Assembly (NCBI GenBank): GCA_003508835.1
Contig: PUFA01000211.1
Span: 2,108,001 to 2,172,000 of the forward strand
Length of the DNA stretch: 64,000 nt
Direction of reading: 5' to 3'
Source: Eonycteris spelaea
Taxonomy: Eukaryota > Chordata > Mammalia > Chiroptera > Pteropodidae
Shown here: piece after piece, positions 1 through 12,469 of the stretch
Layout: every line of letters starts with the position of its first letter
Numbering within the stretch: position 1 is the stretch's first letter
The notes under the pieces: generated by a model
What the model was told of the DNA's origin: nothing
Databases searched by the model: none
The model's input: the letters and a program-made list of their open reading frames with translations, nothing else
Translations under genes and position numbers: made by a program

Positions 1-850
1 CTCTGTTTGGTCTTGGGCAGGAGCAGGATAGAATGAGGAGGTCTTTGAACCACTTACTCCTGATCAGGGTCTGGACCTTTACCTACCTATGTGGAAATTC
101 CCTTCAGAATAGTTATGTGCTTGGATTTGTTTATGCACTTAAATGTCTTTGAACACAGACAACAAAAAACCAAGACCAGTGAACACAGAAGGCACCCAAA
201 CTGGAGAGAACCTCATTCTTCTGAGTTCATCTCAATGAGAGAAGATGAAACTCAATTAGAAACTCAATGGCTTTAGTCAAGAAAGAGGGTCATGTGCTTA
301 GGTTAGTCAAGGCTATAGCAGAGAAAGGGATCCTGAAGACTTTAATGTTTCTTTCAGGGCCTACAGTTCCCTCCCCGGCCATTGTATTTGAGTTTTCACT
401 TCATCAAGAGATCACCAGCTGTTTAGACTTCCATACTTTCTAGTAAAAGAAGCTTCACCTTTGTTCTGTGGTGGTAGAAAAACAACTGTATTTATGAGTT
501 ATATCATGCAGAGCTTAAGGTATTTTCCAGAGGGGAAAAATCTCACTCCTTTTAACTTTCAATATTGGAATATGTAGACTTCATCCTTTAGGACTCTTCT
601 CTTCCTTCAGGGATGCTTAGAGACAACTGGAGATGCTGCACTCAGGGAACATTCCCCCTAAGGATGAAGAAAGTTGTTACCAAGAACACGGACTCTTTGA
701 GCAGATTAGAGATTCTGCCCAGTGTCTGCCCACCCATCTTTCTCATGGAAAACTGGCAGTTAGGACAGCTACATGGAGCACAAGCTAGGTTTTCTGGGAC
801 GATGACCTCACAGGCTTTTGTCTTTGTGCAACTATGAACAGCGCAACTGG
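1..850. other. Stretch without recognised gene or repeat
   Basis: I see no coding exon, RNA gene or repeat family here that I can name. The open frames are under 75 codons, have no family resemblance and look like chance. Confidence 0.5.
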
Positions 851-852
851 TC

Positions 853-1011
853 TTTATTTTATTTAGAGTTTTATCTAAATAAATAGAATTATATTTTAAA
901 CGTTAAACAAATGTTAAATATTACACATTTAATTGTAATATATTAAATAGTTAAATGTGTAATATTAAGTAATTAAACGTTAGTATTAAAAAATAAATAA
1001 AACTAAATAAA
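853..1011. repeat. AT-rich imperfect palindrome (possible MITE)
   Basis: The segment folds back on itself. A perfect 16-base arm AATATTACACATTTAA at 917-932 is mirrored by its reverse complement at 951-966, around an 18-base centre. Pairing continues outward with indels: AAACGTTAA near 898-906 matches TTAAACGTTA near 973-982, and TTTATTTAGAGTTTTAT near 856-872 matches ATAAAACTAAATAAAG near 996-1011. Long terminal inverted repeats on a short AT-rich element are typical of miniature DNA transposons, but I do not recognise the family and saw no clear target duplication. A simple hairpin of other origin is possible. Confidence 0.6.
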
Positions 1012-1019
1012 GTTTAACC

Positions 1020-2181
1020 TTCAGGAAGTGGACAACCAAGATACTGTGAAACATTCACAGTAACATCTGCACACAATGGTGACAAGAGTACATGAATTTT
1101 GACCCCCTGCCTGAGGAAATGTGGACCGCATGCTTTCATAGGTAATGTTCTCCTGACGCAGGTCCGACCATGTGTCAGAAAAATGAGGGCTAGCTAAAGA
1201 TGTTGAGAGACTTTCTCCTCAAAGTACTTGGAGCTGAAGGGACTCTTGTCATTGAGCTTTAGCCACAGCAGCCAAACCTCCATGAAACTTAGCCTCCTGC
1301 CAAGAACCCAGGTCTCAGGAACAACTGGGATCTTTGATCATCAGCCAAAGACTCTTACCACTCCTGGGGTCCTCACAGCCCCTATCTGAGAGTCAGGTTT
1401 ATTATCTCAAGCAGACCAATTCCTTCATACTCCCAGAAGCTCGACCACTGACAGCATGTCTCCTGCCGTCACAGCTTAGTCAGAAGATCCTGAGTTGGAC
1501 CAGCCTGAACCGGAGACCATCCTTGGAAAAATGAATCACAATGGGAAAGGAGCCATTTAAGAAAGCGTCAGCTCTCAGGAAAACCATGTAGTTGAACTTC
1601 AGGGGAACAGTTCCCAGACAAAGGCAGGGAGAGAGACAATGCTAACTAGACAAAATGCTCACTAAAATGTGAACCACGATTTTCGGAAGAAGCTGTTCCA
1701 AGAAGAAGAGGCAATTCACCTGAGCTCTGATGCTTAGGAAAAAAACAAACAGTATTCAGGGCTGGGACATTGGGGAGGGGGAAATCTGGGAAAGCACAGA
1801 GCTGACAGTTTGAACAGTGACTCCACGTTGTTTCTCTCTTGTTTTTTCTGCTGACTACCTGATGAGCAGCCTTCACTTCAGCTCCCCAGATTCCCCCTTC
1901 TCTCTATTCTCCCCCTCAGACAGTAAAGTCAATGCTGTGCTTTAATGTGATCAGCATTTTTTATCTTTCTAGAACCCTCTCGACCTTCTGGTTAGGTTTG
2001 GACATCAAAACCATGATAGAGGCAGGGATGAAGTTGTGTAGATGTAAACTCCAATTTTGTATTATAAAACTGGGGACATAGAGTGGCAGCATATTGTAGT
2101 GGAGAGAACATGAACTTCACATTTAGACAGAGCACAGCTATTTACTGAGATGCTCTAAAAAATAGAAATATTCTACCTACC
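1020..2181. other. Stretch without recognised gene or repeat
   Basis: Ordinary mixed-composition sequence. Short frames on both strands lack any recognisable domain. Confidence 0.45.
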
Positions 2182-2575
2182 TGTTATGGGCTGAATTATG
2201 TCCCCCCCCCAACCTATTCATATATTGAAGTTCTAGGCCCCAGTACCTCAGAATGTGACTATATTTGAAGATACAGCCTGTAAAGAGGTGATTAAGTTTA
2301 AATGAGGTTATTATAGATAAGCCCTAATCCAATAGGACTGGTGTCCTTAAAAGAAGAGATAATTAAGACACGGACACGCTTAAAGGGAAGACCTGTGAGG
2401 ACAAGGGGAGAAGATGACCATCTGCAAGCTGAGAGAGGTCTCGGAAGAAACTCACCTGCAGAAATCTTGATCTTGGACTTCCAGCCCCAGAACTGTGAGA
2501 AAATAAATTTCTGTTGTTTAAGCCACCCAGTCTAGAATACTTTTTAGAGCAACACTTTCAGACTAATATATTACA
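2182..2575 (+). mobile_element. MLT1-type (ERVL-MaLR) solo LTR, near full length
   Basis: The segment opens with TGTTATGGGCTGAATTATGT, the usual MLT1 start. Its 3' part has the hallmark block around 2487-2535: 'cttggacttccagcc', 'aactgtgag', the polyadenylation signal AATAAA, 'tttctgttgttta' and 'agccacccagtct'. It ends in 'agactaatata'. The length of about 394 bases fits a complete LTR. No internal MaLR sequence lies on either side, so it is a solo LTR left by recombination. The subfamily is not resolved. A 64-codon frame inside it is chance. Confidence 0.88.
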
Positions 2576-5500
2576 TCATACAACTGTAGTGAGAATTAAA
2601 TGAAATAATGCCTGTGAAATAATCTAGCACTGCATCCAGCATGGAAAAAAAAGACTCTAAAAATTGGCCTCCCTTTCCTTTTTTCTTTTTTTTAGTGCCC
2701 CAGTTTCTTTTTACCTGGCTGCCTTATATTCCTATCGATTTAGTTGTGAGCTGAGCTAGAGGCTCAAAGTCAGAGGACTGGAATCCCAGGCAGCCCATCA
2801 ATGGCAAGTCAGCTAAACCCAGTTCCTCAGTCTCCATCAGCCACTCTCACCCTCTTCGGGTCATATTGGCATAATTATTCTCCACACCCCATCCCTCCTA
2901 CACATCTGGTTCCTTCTAAACATGTCAGATACTTTCCCAGTGAATAATCTACAGAGGAAGTAATCTCTTCACCTGGTTCCAGAATGTGGGAGGAGCATTT
3001 TGGCAAAGAGGGAGCCCAGCGTCTCTCCCAGATTGCTATAGTGGCACCCACTACCTGGAAGCCAGCTCGAATGGGGGTAAAGCAGACTCTGCTGAACCTA
3101 CAGAGCAGGTCATGGCTCTCCAACCTGTGAGCCAACTCACCCAGTCATATTGATTGTGTTTATTTCCCTTTGCTCTTTCTGAGCTGTCAACCAAATTGAC
3201 TTGAATGTTCTTCAGCCTTGAATTAGCTGAATAGGCAGTTAAAGAAATGTCCTTAGGCTGGGGATGGTAAATGAGGTGGGATATCACCAAAACCACCACC
3301 TCCACTGTGGCAGACATCATTCTCATGACCTCTCTCCAGCTGTCCTCCAGCAAATCACATCAATGAGAATTAGCACATGAAATCAGACTGAGGGTTCTGC
3401 TGGCCAGGAAATTGACATGGTAGAGCCACTGTTGATGTGTGTGACACCTTTGCTGCAGTGGGAGGGTCAAAGCTGAGTTTACTGAAGACCTCAATTTCCC
3501 TAAGCAGAGATACTCTCCAAATAGTTTGCTTTGGCCCCTGGAGCTGTCTGAAACTGCCCAAAGTGACATTTGTCTTAGGCATTTTCCCTAAAGAGGGGGA
3601 GCTCTTTACATTTCTCACATGCTACTTTAGAATGGTGAACACATGAGACTAGGCACACTACTTTGTAAGTTGAGCCCTATCTCAGAAGTGAGCATGTATG
3701 TTTCAGAATGAAAATCTCTTCACGGTATTATTAACTCTTACTGAGATAGACATGTAAGTGATGGTAATGAGCTGACATACCCTAAGATTATATCTGGAGT
3801 TGCCCAGGAAGCAGGGCACCAGACCTAGGTGTTTATCACACACCAAATCATAGTTTCTCAATCATAAAGAGGGTGGGCCCCCTCCCACTCACCCATCTCC
3901 CCCATATTCTTTTGTAGAACTGGACTCCCCTGGAGGGGTAGAGAAGGACCCCCCCTTTGACAAAGTCCTTCCTTTCACCAGGGGCTCTGCCTCCCTTCCT
4001 GCCCCACCTCTACAAGCAGCAGAAATGGAATGGCCACCACTTCTGAAGGTGTACTGAGGCATAAACAACTTTTCCCCAAACAATGAAGAATCACCATCTA
4101 TCCCTAACCGTAGGGTAGGACCAAGAGGTATGGACATTTGAGAATAATATGGACCCTTTTAAGACAATGTTCTTTAATTATAACCCAACATTTATTTAGC
4201 AGAGGTGGCAATTTTTACAGATAAATATTATATTTTGTTTATGTCTAAAATAAGGGATTCTTTACTTGCATTCATTAGATGTGATTTTCCAAACCACACA
4301 ATTTACTGGTAGCCATGAACAAGTTAAACTGCTTAAAATGTAGATTATAATAAATCACACATTTCCAATAAAAGCACTATGTCGTGCCTTTATTGTTTTC
4401 AAAATTTTAGCTGATTCTGACTGTTGGCTTTAGGTGGCTCTCAGTTGCCTGATCTCAGAGTTCATGTTAGGCTTGCAGTTTCACCTAATTACTCAACAGA
4501 GAGATCCCCCTGCTACTGACGTGACAAAGCACTGCACCTGTGCCCAGGGGCAGGGGAGGGAGAGGGCCTGAGTTGCTCGATCTCAGGAAAATGTTCAGAA
4601 TTCCTATATCTGGGGCTGGGTGGGCGGGTGGGGGGGATGGAGAGGATAGGCAAGCACAGAGCCTGGATCTCTAGAAGGGTCTGGAAGGTCTAAAACCCCT
4701 GGAAAATGTCAAAATAGAGTTTCTTGACTGATCAGTTCAACCCTTCCCTGAACTATCAATTCAGATGCAACTCAGGGCCTCCATGGAGACTGAGTCCCAG
4801 GGAGACTAGGCCTCTGGCCAAAAGAGCACTTGTGCTACCTGTCTGGTGTAATTGTCAGTATGTGGTAAAGGTGCGTACTTCACTACATTAAAGGAACATG
4901 CATTCTTTGCTTGGTCTGTTGGCATGTCTCCATCAGTCAGGGCACTGTCTTCTTCAGTAGTAGTGGAATCAATGTCGTTATCATAGATTACATAAGGACT
5001 CAATATGGAAAACTGGCACCAAAATTCCAATTTATCCCAGTGATGTCACAGCATTCTTTAGAAACGCATGTTCCCGGAAGTTCTCCTGCTGAACTAACTG
5101 CCTTGTTCTGTCTCTGAACCAACCATAGAAGAATCATCTAGGGTCTTCCCCAAAGGAGGCACTTAAAGGTATCCATCAAAGCCTCTCCCATATTAGCCTT
5201 GCTCCTTCCTCTTCCAGAACATGATGGATGGGAATACCACAGTGTCTCCAGTGTCAGAGAACACCTATGCTGCTTCTCTCTCTTTAACTTACTCAGAGCT
5301 TCAAAATCATGACACAAGGCTGGGATATTGACTCCAAGTTTGCAAGTCCCCTGCCCCTCATTAGAAATTTTTGACAGGTTTGGTTAGAGAATCTCTCTGT
5401 GCATAATAATGAGAAAGCTGTCAGGCTAAATGCCATCCTGATATTTGAAGGGAAAGTCTCATGTAATTTTTGGATGTTTAAGGGCAAGAAGCCTGGAACT

Positions 5501-6422
5501 CTGTCTTCTTGTTAAAATGACAGGAAGCAACAAGCAGTTTTTCTTTTCTTTTCCCTGAACAAGTAGGGACTAATAGGGAGCTTGCTATATAATGAACTCA
5601 TCATATAAGAGAATTGTTCTTCTGGTAGAGCAATACTTTAATAAGGTGAATTTCTAGTCATTATCGCCATCATTATCACATATTTAATATGTATGTGAGA
5701 AGAGCTCTGCCAGAGAGTCTGTCAAATGAACTAATTGCCATGGCCCCAGACCTTTGAGATTGCGAAATTTGAGGGGAAAAATGCTAATAGGCAAAGTAGC
5801 AATTATATGAGATACCTTTAGGTATACAATGATGTTGTGTGTAACATTATTCACATTATATTAATAGCATCTATATTAACACAGTATAATCATAACATCC
5901 TTGTAACCTTGAAGTCCCACATCACTCCAGTGTGGATAGGCAACAGCCAGGAGACATACATGGTAAAGTGACACATCATTGGATCAAAGCCTGTATCCAA
6001 GTAATAGCCAAATTTTGGCCCTTTCCAACTCATGCCCTTCCTTGCCTTCCAGGCCCAGGACCAAGGTGGCCAGGACTCTCTTTGAGGTTCTCTGAGGCTG
6101 GAAGGGCTGGTTCCTCTCTGTCCCATCTTTTGCTGCACTAAAGTTTCTCCTACTGGTTTTGATTAATCTGGGTGATATAAGGATTTGTTTCTGAAAATAG
6201 GAACTGCTTTGGTTTTCGTGCTTATATATATACTCAGACTAAGCCTACAGTTTGGGAGTATATATGTTGAAGTCAACCAACTCCAAAATGTCTTTCTCTC
6301 ACCAACATTACTCAAAAGGTTGGGCCTATTTAGTGCAGGAGTTCTCATCTAAGCCAATTGAGCCACACAGGAGATCCCTGATTTAATATAAGATGTCCGT
6401 GGTTTTTGTGGGCTTTTTAATA
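2576..6422. other. Long stretch without recognised gene or repeat
   Basis: About 3.8 kb in which I recognise no exon, RNA gene or named repeat. A purine-rich GGGGAGGGAGAGGG/GGTGGGCGGGTGGGGGG patch lies near 4540-4640. Overlapping open frames of up to 100 codons near 2875-3650 have no family resemblance. Confidence 0.4.
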
Positions 6423-6643
6423 TTAGCACTATCAACATTTTGGCCTGGAACATTCTTTGTTGTGGAGCCTGCCCAGTGCATTGTAGGATGTTTATAGCAT
6501 CATCCCTGGCCTCTGCCTACTAAATGCTAGCAGAACTTCTCGACCAAGTTGTGACAATCAAAAATATCTCCAGACATTGACGAATGTTCCCAGGGTGGGA
6601 GGGAGAGAAGAATAAAATTGCCCTCAGTTGAGAATCATTGTTT
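6423..6643 (-). mobile_element. MER5A-type hAT-Charlie nonautonomous DNA transposon
   Basis: Read on the minus strand the piece gives the familiar MER5A order: a terminus like 'gaatgattctcaac', then 'tccagacattgtcg', 'gacaactggtcg', 'atcctacaatgcac', 'aaagaat' and 'ccaaaatgttgatagtgc'. On the plus strand this shows as 'gcactatcaacattttggcc' at the start and 'ttgagaatcattg' at the end. It encodes nothing itself; such elements were moved by Charlie transposase early in mammal history. Confidence 0.82.
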
Positions 6644-6889
6644 TAGATGTACTACAGATTAAATTTGTTCTTCTAACAATAATAATTCCACACACAAAAA
6701 AATTAATTTATGTTATTAGTTTCATAAAATTAACACAGAAAGTACTTAAGCTCTAAAGGAATTTCAGGGTTCCAAACCCAACTCTTCCATTCCCAAAACC
6801 TTTGGAACATTGTTAAAACTCAAGGTAGTTCATGTCATAATTGTGGGGTGGAGGTAAAGGAATGAATTCAAAGATAAGCTCAGAGGAGC

Positions 6890-7012
6890 AAAAAGAGCAA
6901 TGGGCTCCAAGTCTGTAGACCTGGGTTCTTGTCTTAGTTCTGTGTGACTGTGGGTAAGTTGCTTTTGTTTTGCTCAGTTTCTTCCTTCATAGAACGAAGT
7001 AATTGGACTTGC
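6890..7012 (+). mobile_element. MIR SINE fragment
   Basis: The segment has the order expected of a MIR: 'gtctgtagacctgggttctt', 'tctgtgtgactgtgggtaagtt', then 'ctcagtttcttccttcat'. It is diverged and truncated at the 3' end. Confidence 0.7.
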
Positions 7013-7834
7013 CTGTGGTTTTTCATGTTTCTTTTGCTATGAATCATGTCAACCTTGGAGACACTTCCACTAGTATACCCCAATTTTGATGGCATTGGTA
7101 ATTTGATCTTCCATTTTGGGTGAAATTTTTAGTTTGTGGATGAAGTTACCCTTTCTCATAACTGATCAAGAATCCCAGTATATTCTGACACCTGGATGAC
7201 AAATGCTGAAATATGCAATATTTACTATTCCTTTTAGCTCTAAAATGCTAGTTAAAGAAGTTTCTTATTCTGGTCAGCCAATATAAAGGAAAACATCCTT
7301 AATTCCTGATTTCCAATACCTGTTACTAACCAGTTGGCAATTTTCCCTCCAAATGGCCATTTCATATAATCTGGTCAGTGGTAACAAATTTAATCCATTC
7401 CATTAAGCTTTCCTGTCAATGAGTCATCTATTTTTTTACAAGTTACTGGTGTGCGACTAGAGCATAATTTATAGGTGTATAAATATTTTGGCAACTTTCT
7501 TTGTTAAAAGATGCTTTAGAGCCCCAGAGACTCGTGGGATTATCCTGATCTCCTTCCTTTTCCCCCACCCTCATTTCTAGAAATCGTTATCAGGTTTGAT
7601 ATAAGTCCTACAGGGTATTGGTTTGAAGTAGCTACATAAAAACAAGACTTTTATCCTTCAATCATAGTCCGAATAGGCTAGACTCAGAGGATAGTTCATC
7701 ATTCCTGGCTGTACTCTACCCCTTTTGTCTCTGTCCTTAGAGTGAGCTATTTAATCTTCCTTTATCATAGTTTTGGAAGGGATGCACTCAATCTTTTGTT
7801 GATCCATCTCTGGATGTCTAATGGAGTCCTTGCT

Positions 7835-7910
7835 ATTGCCAGGAATTACATAGGTGCTTGGAATATAAAGATGAATGACTTGGGCCTTGCTCTCAAAGGA
7901 CACCTTGGTC
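7835..7910 (-). mobile_element. L2 LINE 3' fragment
   Basis: Read as given it is the antisense of an L2 tail: 'tgccaggaattacataggtgcttggaatataaagatgaat', then 'ccttgctctcaaagga'. It may belong to the same insertion as the longer L2 piece that follows. Confidence 0.55.
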
Positions 7911-8089
7911 CAATAAAGGCTATAGTTCCAACCTAATCATTGCCACACAGAATGTAAGTAGTAGCAATGAAATAAGCACAAGTTATATAGATGGCACTAA
8001 AGAAAATGACACATTTTTTCCTTGAGAGACAAGAGGCTTTACAAAGTTTCACTTGAGATGTATCTTACAAGATGGGTAGCAGTTCTCCA

Positions 8090-8750
8090 TGCACAAAGAA
8101 AGGGGGGTGGATACTGAGTAGAAAGGTGTAGGGTTAGAGACAGCATGGCAAGTTTAGTGAATTATAGGTTTGCAACTTGTGGTGTGGGTGTGTGTCAGCA
8201 TGTGTGTGTATATTTGTGTATGTGTGTGTGTGTTCTTACATCATGTGTCTGTTGTGAAGGAGCAGTGAGAAATGATGTGGTAGCAGACGAAGTAGGCAGA
8301 GACAAATCATGTGTGGCATGATGAGGAGTTTGAATTTATTCATAAGAGAATGGAGAACTTTTGAAAGATTTTAAACCAAGGGAGTGATTACCTTTGCCTT
8401 TTAGGAAGATATCCAAGGACCAGGGTGGAGGCTAGACCAGAGCAGGTCAAGAGAGGTGGTAGAAATACCAGTTAGGAGATTTGCTGTGGTCCAGGTGAGG
8501 CAGGGACTAGTGAGACCAATGCTCTGAGCCAAGGCACAGTGATGGCAATGGGAGGAAGGGGGTGAGAGACAATTGAGGGATGGCATCAATAAGAGAAATA
8601 AAGGAGGGCTGGAAGTCTAGAACGATGTCTAGGTTTCAGGTTTTGGGACAAGGTGGATAAAGGTGCCATTCACCAAGAAGGGGAATCTAGAGAAAGGAAT
8701 AGTTTTCTGGGGAAGATAGTAACTTTTGTCAGCAGCATGTCGAGTGAGAG
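8090..8750 (-). mobile_element. L2 LINE fragment, antisense
   Basis: The plus strand carries the antisense L2 signature in order: 'gcatgatgaggagtttgaattta', 'agggagtgattac', 'gaccagttaggagatttgctgtggtccaggtgag', 'atgtctaggtttcaggttttggg' and 'ggtgccattcaccaagaagggga'. The same region in sense orientation occurs at 40290-40678. A TG microsatellite sits inside it at 8179-8234. The 62-codon minus-strand frame here has decayed and is not a usable reading of L2 ORF2. Confidence 0.6.
8179..8234. repeat. Interrupted (TG)n microsatellite
   Basis: Runs of TG broken by CAGCA and TATTTGTA, within an L2 fragment. Confidence 0.85.
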
Positions 8751-10020
8751 GTATCTGTGGAAGACCAGGAGCAAAAGTCTGTGTCCCCATCTGTAATATG
8801 AAGTCTCATCATGAAAATGTGATTAAAATTAAAGAAGCACTTTGAAATCCTCAGATGAAAGGTGCTGTGGGTGTGCAAAAGGCCATTATTTAATGCATTT
8901 CATATACTCTCTTCAGTGCCTCATCAGTCAGTCTTTCATGATGAAGAGACTCTTTTCTAGTCTTGATTTTAATTGCCTGTGATGCCTGTACTAGCATATT
9001 CTAGGCGTGAAAAACAAGAGCTGCAAATGTAAGACATGGGATGGGCTGGTGCAGGCAAGGAGGGTTCTGAAGTTTCAGTCCAGGCGGCTGGAAAGAGGAG
9101 AGGAGAAGCTCTGTTCTTAGTCCCATAAGTTGTAGATTCAACCCCTTTCGCTGAATCACGTGGTAAATCCATGCCCTTTTTTGGTGTGATTAATCAAACT
9201 TAGAACTTTTCTGCAACACTTAAGATTTTTTTCTATCCTGGCACCTATTACACGGCTGGTATTCAGGATCTAATATTGACCAAGATGACGTGATCCCTTC
9301 CCTCACGGAACCAATCGTCTAATAAGAAGTATTTTTAAGGTATCTCACACCAAGAGAAAAGATCAAGACTGAATCAATAGTCTCCAAGCAAATTGCTCAA
9401 TTTCAGGAAATAAATGGACACTTGCCTTTAAGATAGCATTTGGGAAACCAGTCCTCACTCCTCAAGCCTCCTGGGTTGGGGAGCAGGCAAAGCGGTTTCT
9501 CCTGTTGGCCCGACACACAGAATGAATCATCACTTGTGTGTAATCTTCTGCGTCCTGGAGATTCAAACCGGAGTCTCCATCTTCTCCAGCTAAAGTGTTT
9601 ACATGGCATTATTTCTATGATTACTTATGACTTGCCTTGCTGTCTCCAGGTAAAGGGTGAGGACGAACTGGAAGGTTGTTTTAGGCAAAGGCAAGCAGAA
9701 TGAAACAATGTTAGAATCCTGTATCTCATGCCTGCATGGAGCTGTACAGCTTGAACATTTTGGCACACCCTGGGGAGAGGAGAATGTCTGCTCTGGTTAA
9801 TACACTGGAGGAAACAAAGAGGAAACATCCCTGGTGGAAGCAGGGACCACAGGTTTCCTGTCCCCACTGACTGCTCTAAAGGAAGAGATGCTCATTAGAA
9901 GTAAGAATGTCTTGCTTCTATCCCAAAGCTGTAGGCATTGTGCCAGAGTAATGCTTTCCTTGTTCCCAAGTTCTAAATCCTCTTCTAATTTTTTGCTTCC
10001 TCCCTCTCTTTCACCTGTCC
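8751..10020. other. Stretch without recognised gene or repeat
   Basis: Unique-looking sequence. Several overlapping frames of 65-90 codons at 9400-10060 occur on both strands, with no domain and no sign of splicing. Confidence 0.4.
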
Positions 10021-10021
10021 T

Positions 10022-10130
10022 CATTATTGAGCACCTGCTGTTTCAGGCACCATGTTGAGTGCTGAGAAACCAAATAAAAAATCCCCACCTTCGAAGGACT
10101 CCCGCTATGTAATGGAAATACCACTGATCA
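10022..10130 (-). mobile_element. L2 LINE 3' end, antisense
   Basis: 'attattgagcacctgctgtttcaggcaccatgttgagtgctgag' followed by 'atccccaccttcgaaggact' is the reverse complement of the L2 3' terminus. Confidence 0.72.
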
Positions 10131-12469
10131 TCTTACCAGGTCAGGGGTATTGAAGTGATTCAGCATATATCCCCTAACACGATGACCCCAGAACCCACCT
10201 TTCCTTTTCATAGCCTTGAAGATGTTGCTGGTGAGCATTGCAAAGCGATGGTCTATGTGTGGTTAATCAGCAAGGACCAGCAATACTTCAAGCCTCAAAC
10301 AGGAAAAGACTATTATTGGTCGGAAGCTGGAAAATTAGTTGATTGCTGATGAGTTAACACTGCCATCCCTCATTCCCAGAGAGAAGCACTCTGCAGCTTG
10401 GTGCCTGGGTACAGGCAATTCAAGGTGCCCACCTGAAGAAAGGCTCAGCAGAAAGCCAGGAAATAACAAACCTTTCAAGTCTGCCTACCATGGGTGCTTA
10501 GCTGCACTTGTGCCAGGCTTGGAGGAGGAGAACCTTTAGGAGCTCTCCATGGACCCATCACAGGGGACAGTTCAGATGAGTGGTCTGGGGTCTGGGGGCT
10601 AGGATGGGTGGACCAGGTCATTCTGGGATGAAGGGGGTGCCAAGAATATTCAGAAATATTCTATCCATGGCAGCTTTCTCTACTTTCTTGCTTCCGTATG
10701 TCTTCCACTAACATATTTTCATTCTTGTCTTAATCATATATTAAGCTAACTCCCCACCCCCCAAAAAAATCCGCTTTCAGAAAACGTTTTATTCTTATTT
10801 TTGCAAAACATTTTTATCCTGTAAATCTTTCCTTTACTTTTAAAAACTTCCTTTTAACTTGAAGCAGTCTTCCTTCTCCCTCCTGTTCTCTCATAAGAAC
10901 CAACCAACCAACCAACCAACCAAAACGAACAAACAAAAAAACATCATAAGGAGCTAAACACTGGTTCCTCTTTCTCTGAAGATAGGAAACCTTCATTTCA
11001 AATCTTTCTCAGATCTGAAACAAAGGGGGGACACCCATAAGTAGTTAAGCCCCTCTTTGAAAGCTGTAGGAGTTTCCTCTTTTGCTGCATCCTGTTAGGT
11101 ACTGAGAAAAGTACACAGGTTTGGGCTCTCAATAGGGAGTGTCTAATGGGAACTGAGGATTAAAGAGGAGTGGCAGCCAAGCTGGGTCTTGAAGAATGAG
11201 CAGGGTTTTGCCAGACATCTGTGCTTTTCCCAGCTCTCCTAGTCACCAACACTTAAATGGGTTCAAATAAACATGAAAGGTAACTTTAAAGAAGAAAATG
11301 AGAGAGTGGAGGAGTGGAGTGTTGGCAGAGGAGTGACTGGGGCAGGGACAGGTACATGAACTGTGGTGTCTTTAAGGTTCTTTCAGCAAGCAGCCCCTTT
11401 CTCTAACTCTGGCACATGGCTGGTATGAGAGATCCCAATGTGTGGACAACATTTCCCTTCATTTCCTGTGCACCAGAAGTGACCCCAAGCGAGAAATAAA
11501 AAGCTCCAAGCCTGAGAGGTCACAGTACTTTTTTAGAAGTATGGTATGCCATATAGCTGGAGAACATGAGAAGGGCTAAGGAGAGGGAACAGGTGGTGAA
11601 AGCAGAAAGCAGATGAGGGCCGGTCATGGGTGGGAAGGCTGATGGGCTGTATGTTTAAGCCATACCAGGTATGTGCTAATGTTCTGCATTAGTACTTGAT
11701 TTATGATCAGGTTGCCTGGATAAACATATTCCTGGATGGAGTTGTTGAATTAACCCCCTGATACACTTGAATGTGATGTCCACGTGTCTGTGCTTTCACT
11801 TCGTAGTAATTTATTGACAGTTTACTGCCCGAGCTCCGCCCTTTCTGTGCTGGCATTCAGGCCAGAGAGAATATCTGCGCAGATGCCACTGAAGTGGATT
11901 TGCAGATGGACGGACAAGCCGGCCTCCCACCTCAGGGCCCAGTGCTGCCTCCATGCAGAGCCCCTGCTCTCCGCCCGCAGGCACAGCCACTGCAGCTTTG
12001 CTGCTTCTGCTACCATCACCACTGACATTCTGGGCCTGAGTTCTAACTTGGTTATCTTACACTTCCCTGGATGGCCCGGAACAAGTACCTGCACACCTGG
12101 CTAGGCCACCAGGCCAATTACTTAGAGCCCACACCGCCTCCCATGCCTGGGGGCCTGAGATTGCTTGTGTTCACTCTGCTGCACTGTGTCTCTCCACTGC
12201 TCATGCACGTGCTTTGCTGCCGCATCAGACTTCACTTCTAAATTACAAGTTGAAAGATAAAATTTGAAGCATTTTAGGACAGCTACAGCAGGACATTGAA
12301 CCAACACACTGGCCCTTGTGAGACCACACAGGTGACACACCCATGAAGCCCACCAAGTACAAGGCAGCAGCTTGCTGAATGCCAGAGATATGGTAGGAAA
12401 GATGAGAGAAATCCCTCTAAGACCCTGCGGAAGGGCAGCAGGTGGAAAAAGATGCCCCGGGAGCAAAGT
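10131..12469. other. Stretch without recognised gene or repeat
   Basis: No exon or named repeat recognised. It contains a small tetranucleotide tract at 10898-10941 and a more GC-rich patch at 11820-12120, where frames of 106 codons (plus) and 90 codons (minus) overlap. Both look like by-products of GC content. Confidence 0.4.
10898..10941. repeat. (CCAA)n tetranucleotide tract
   Basis: Six tandem CCAA units run on into AAACGAAC AAACAAAAAA. Confidence 0.85.
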
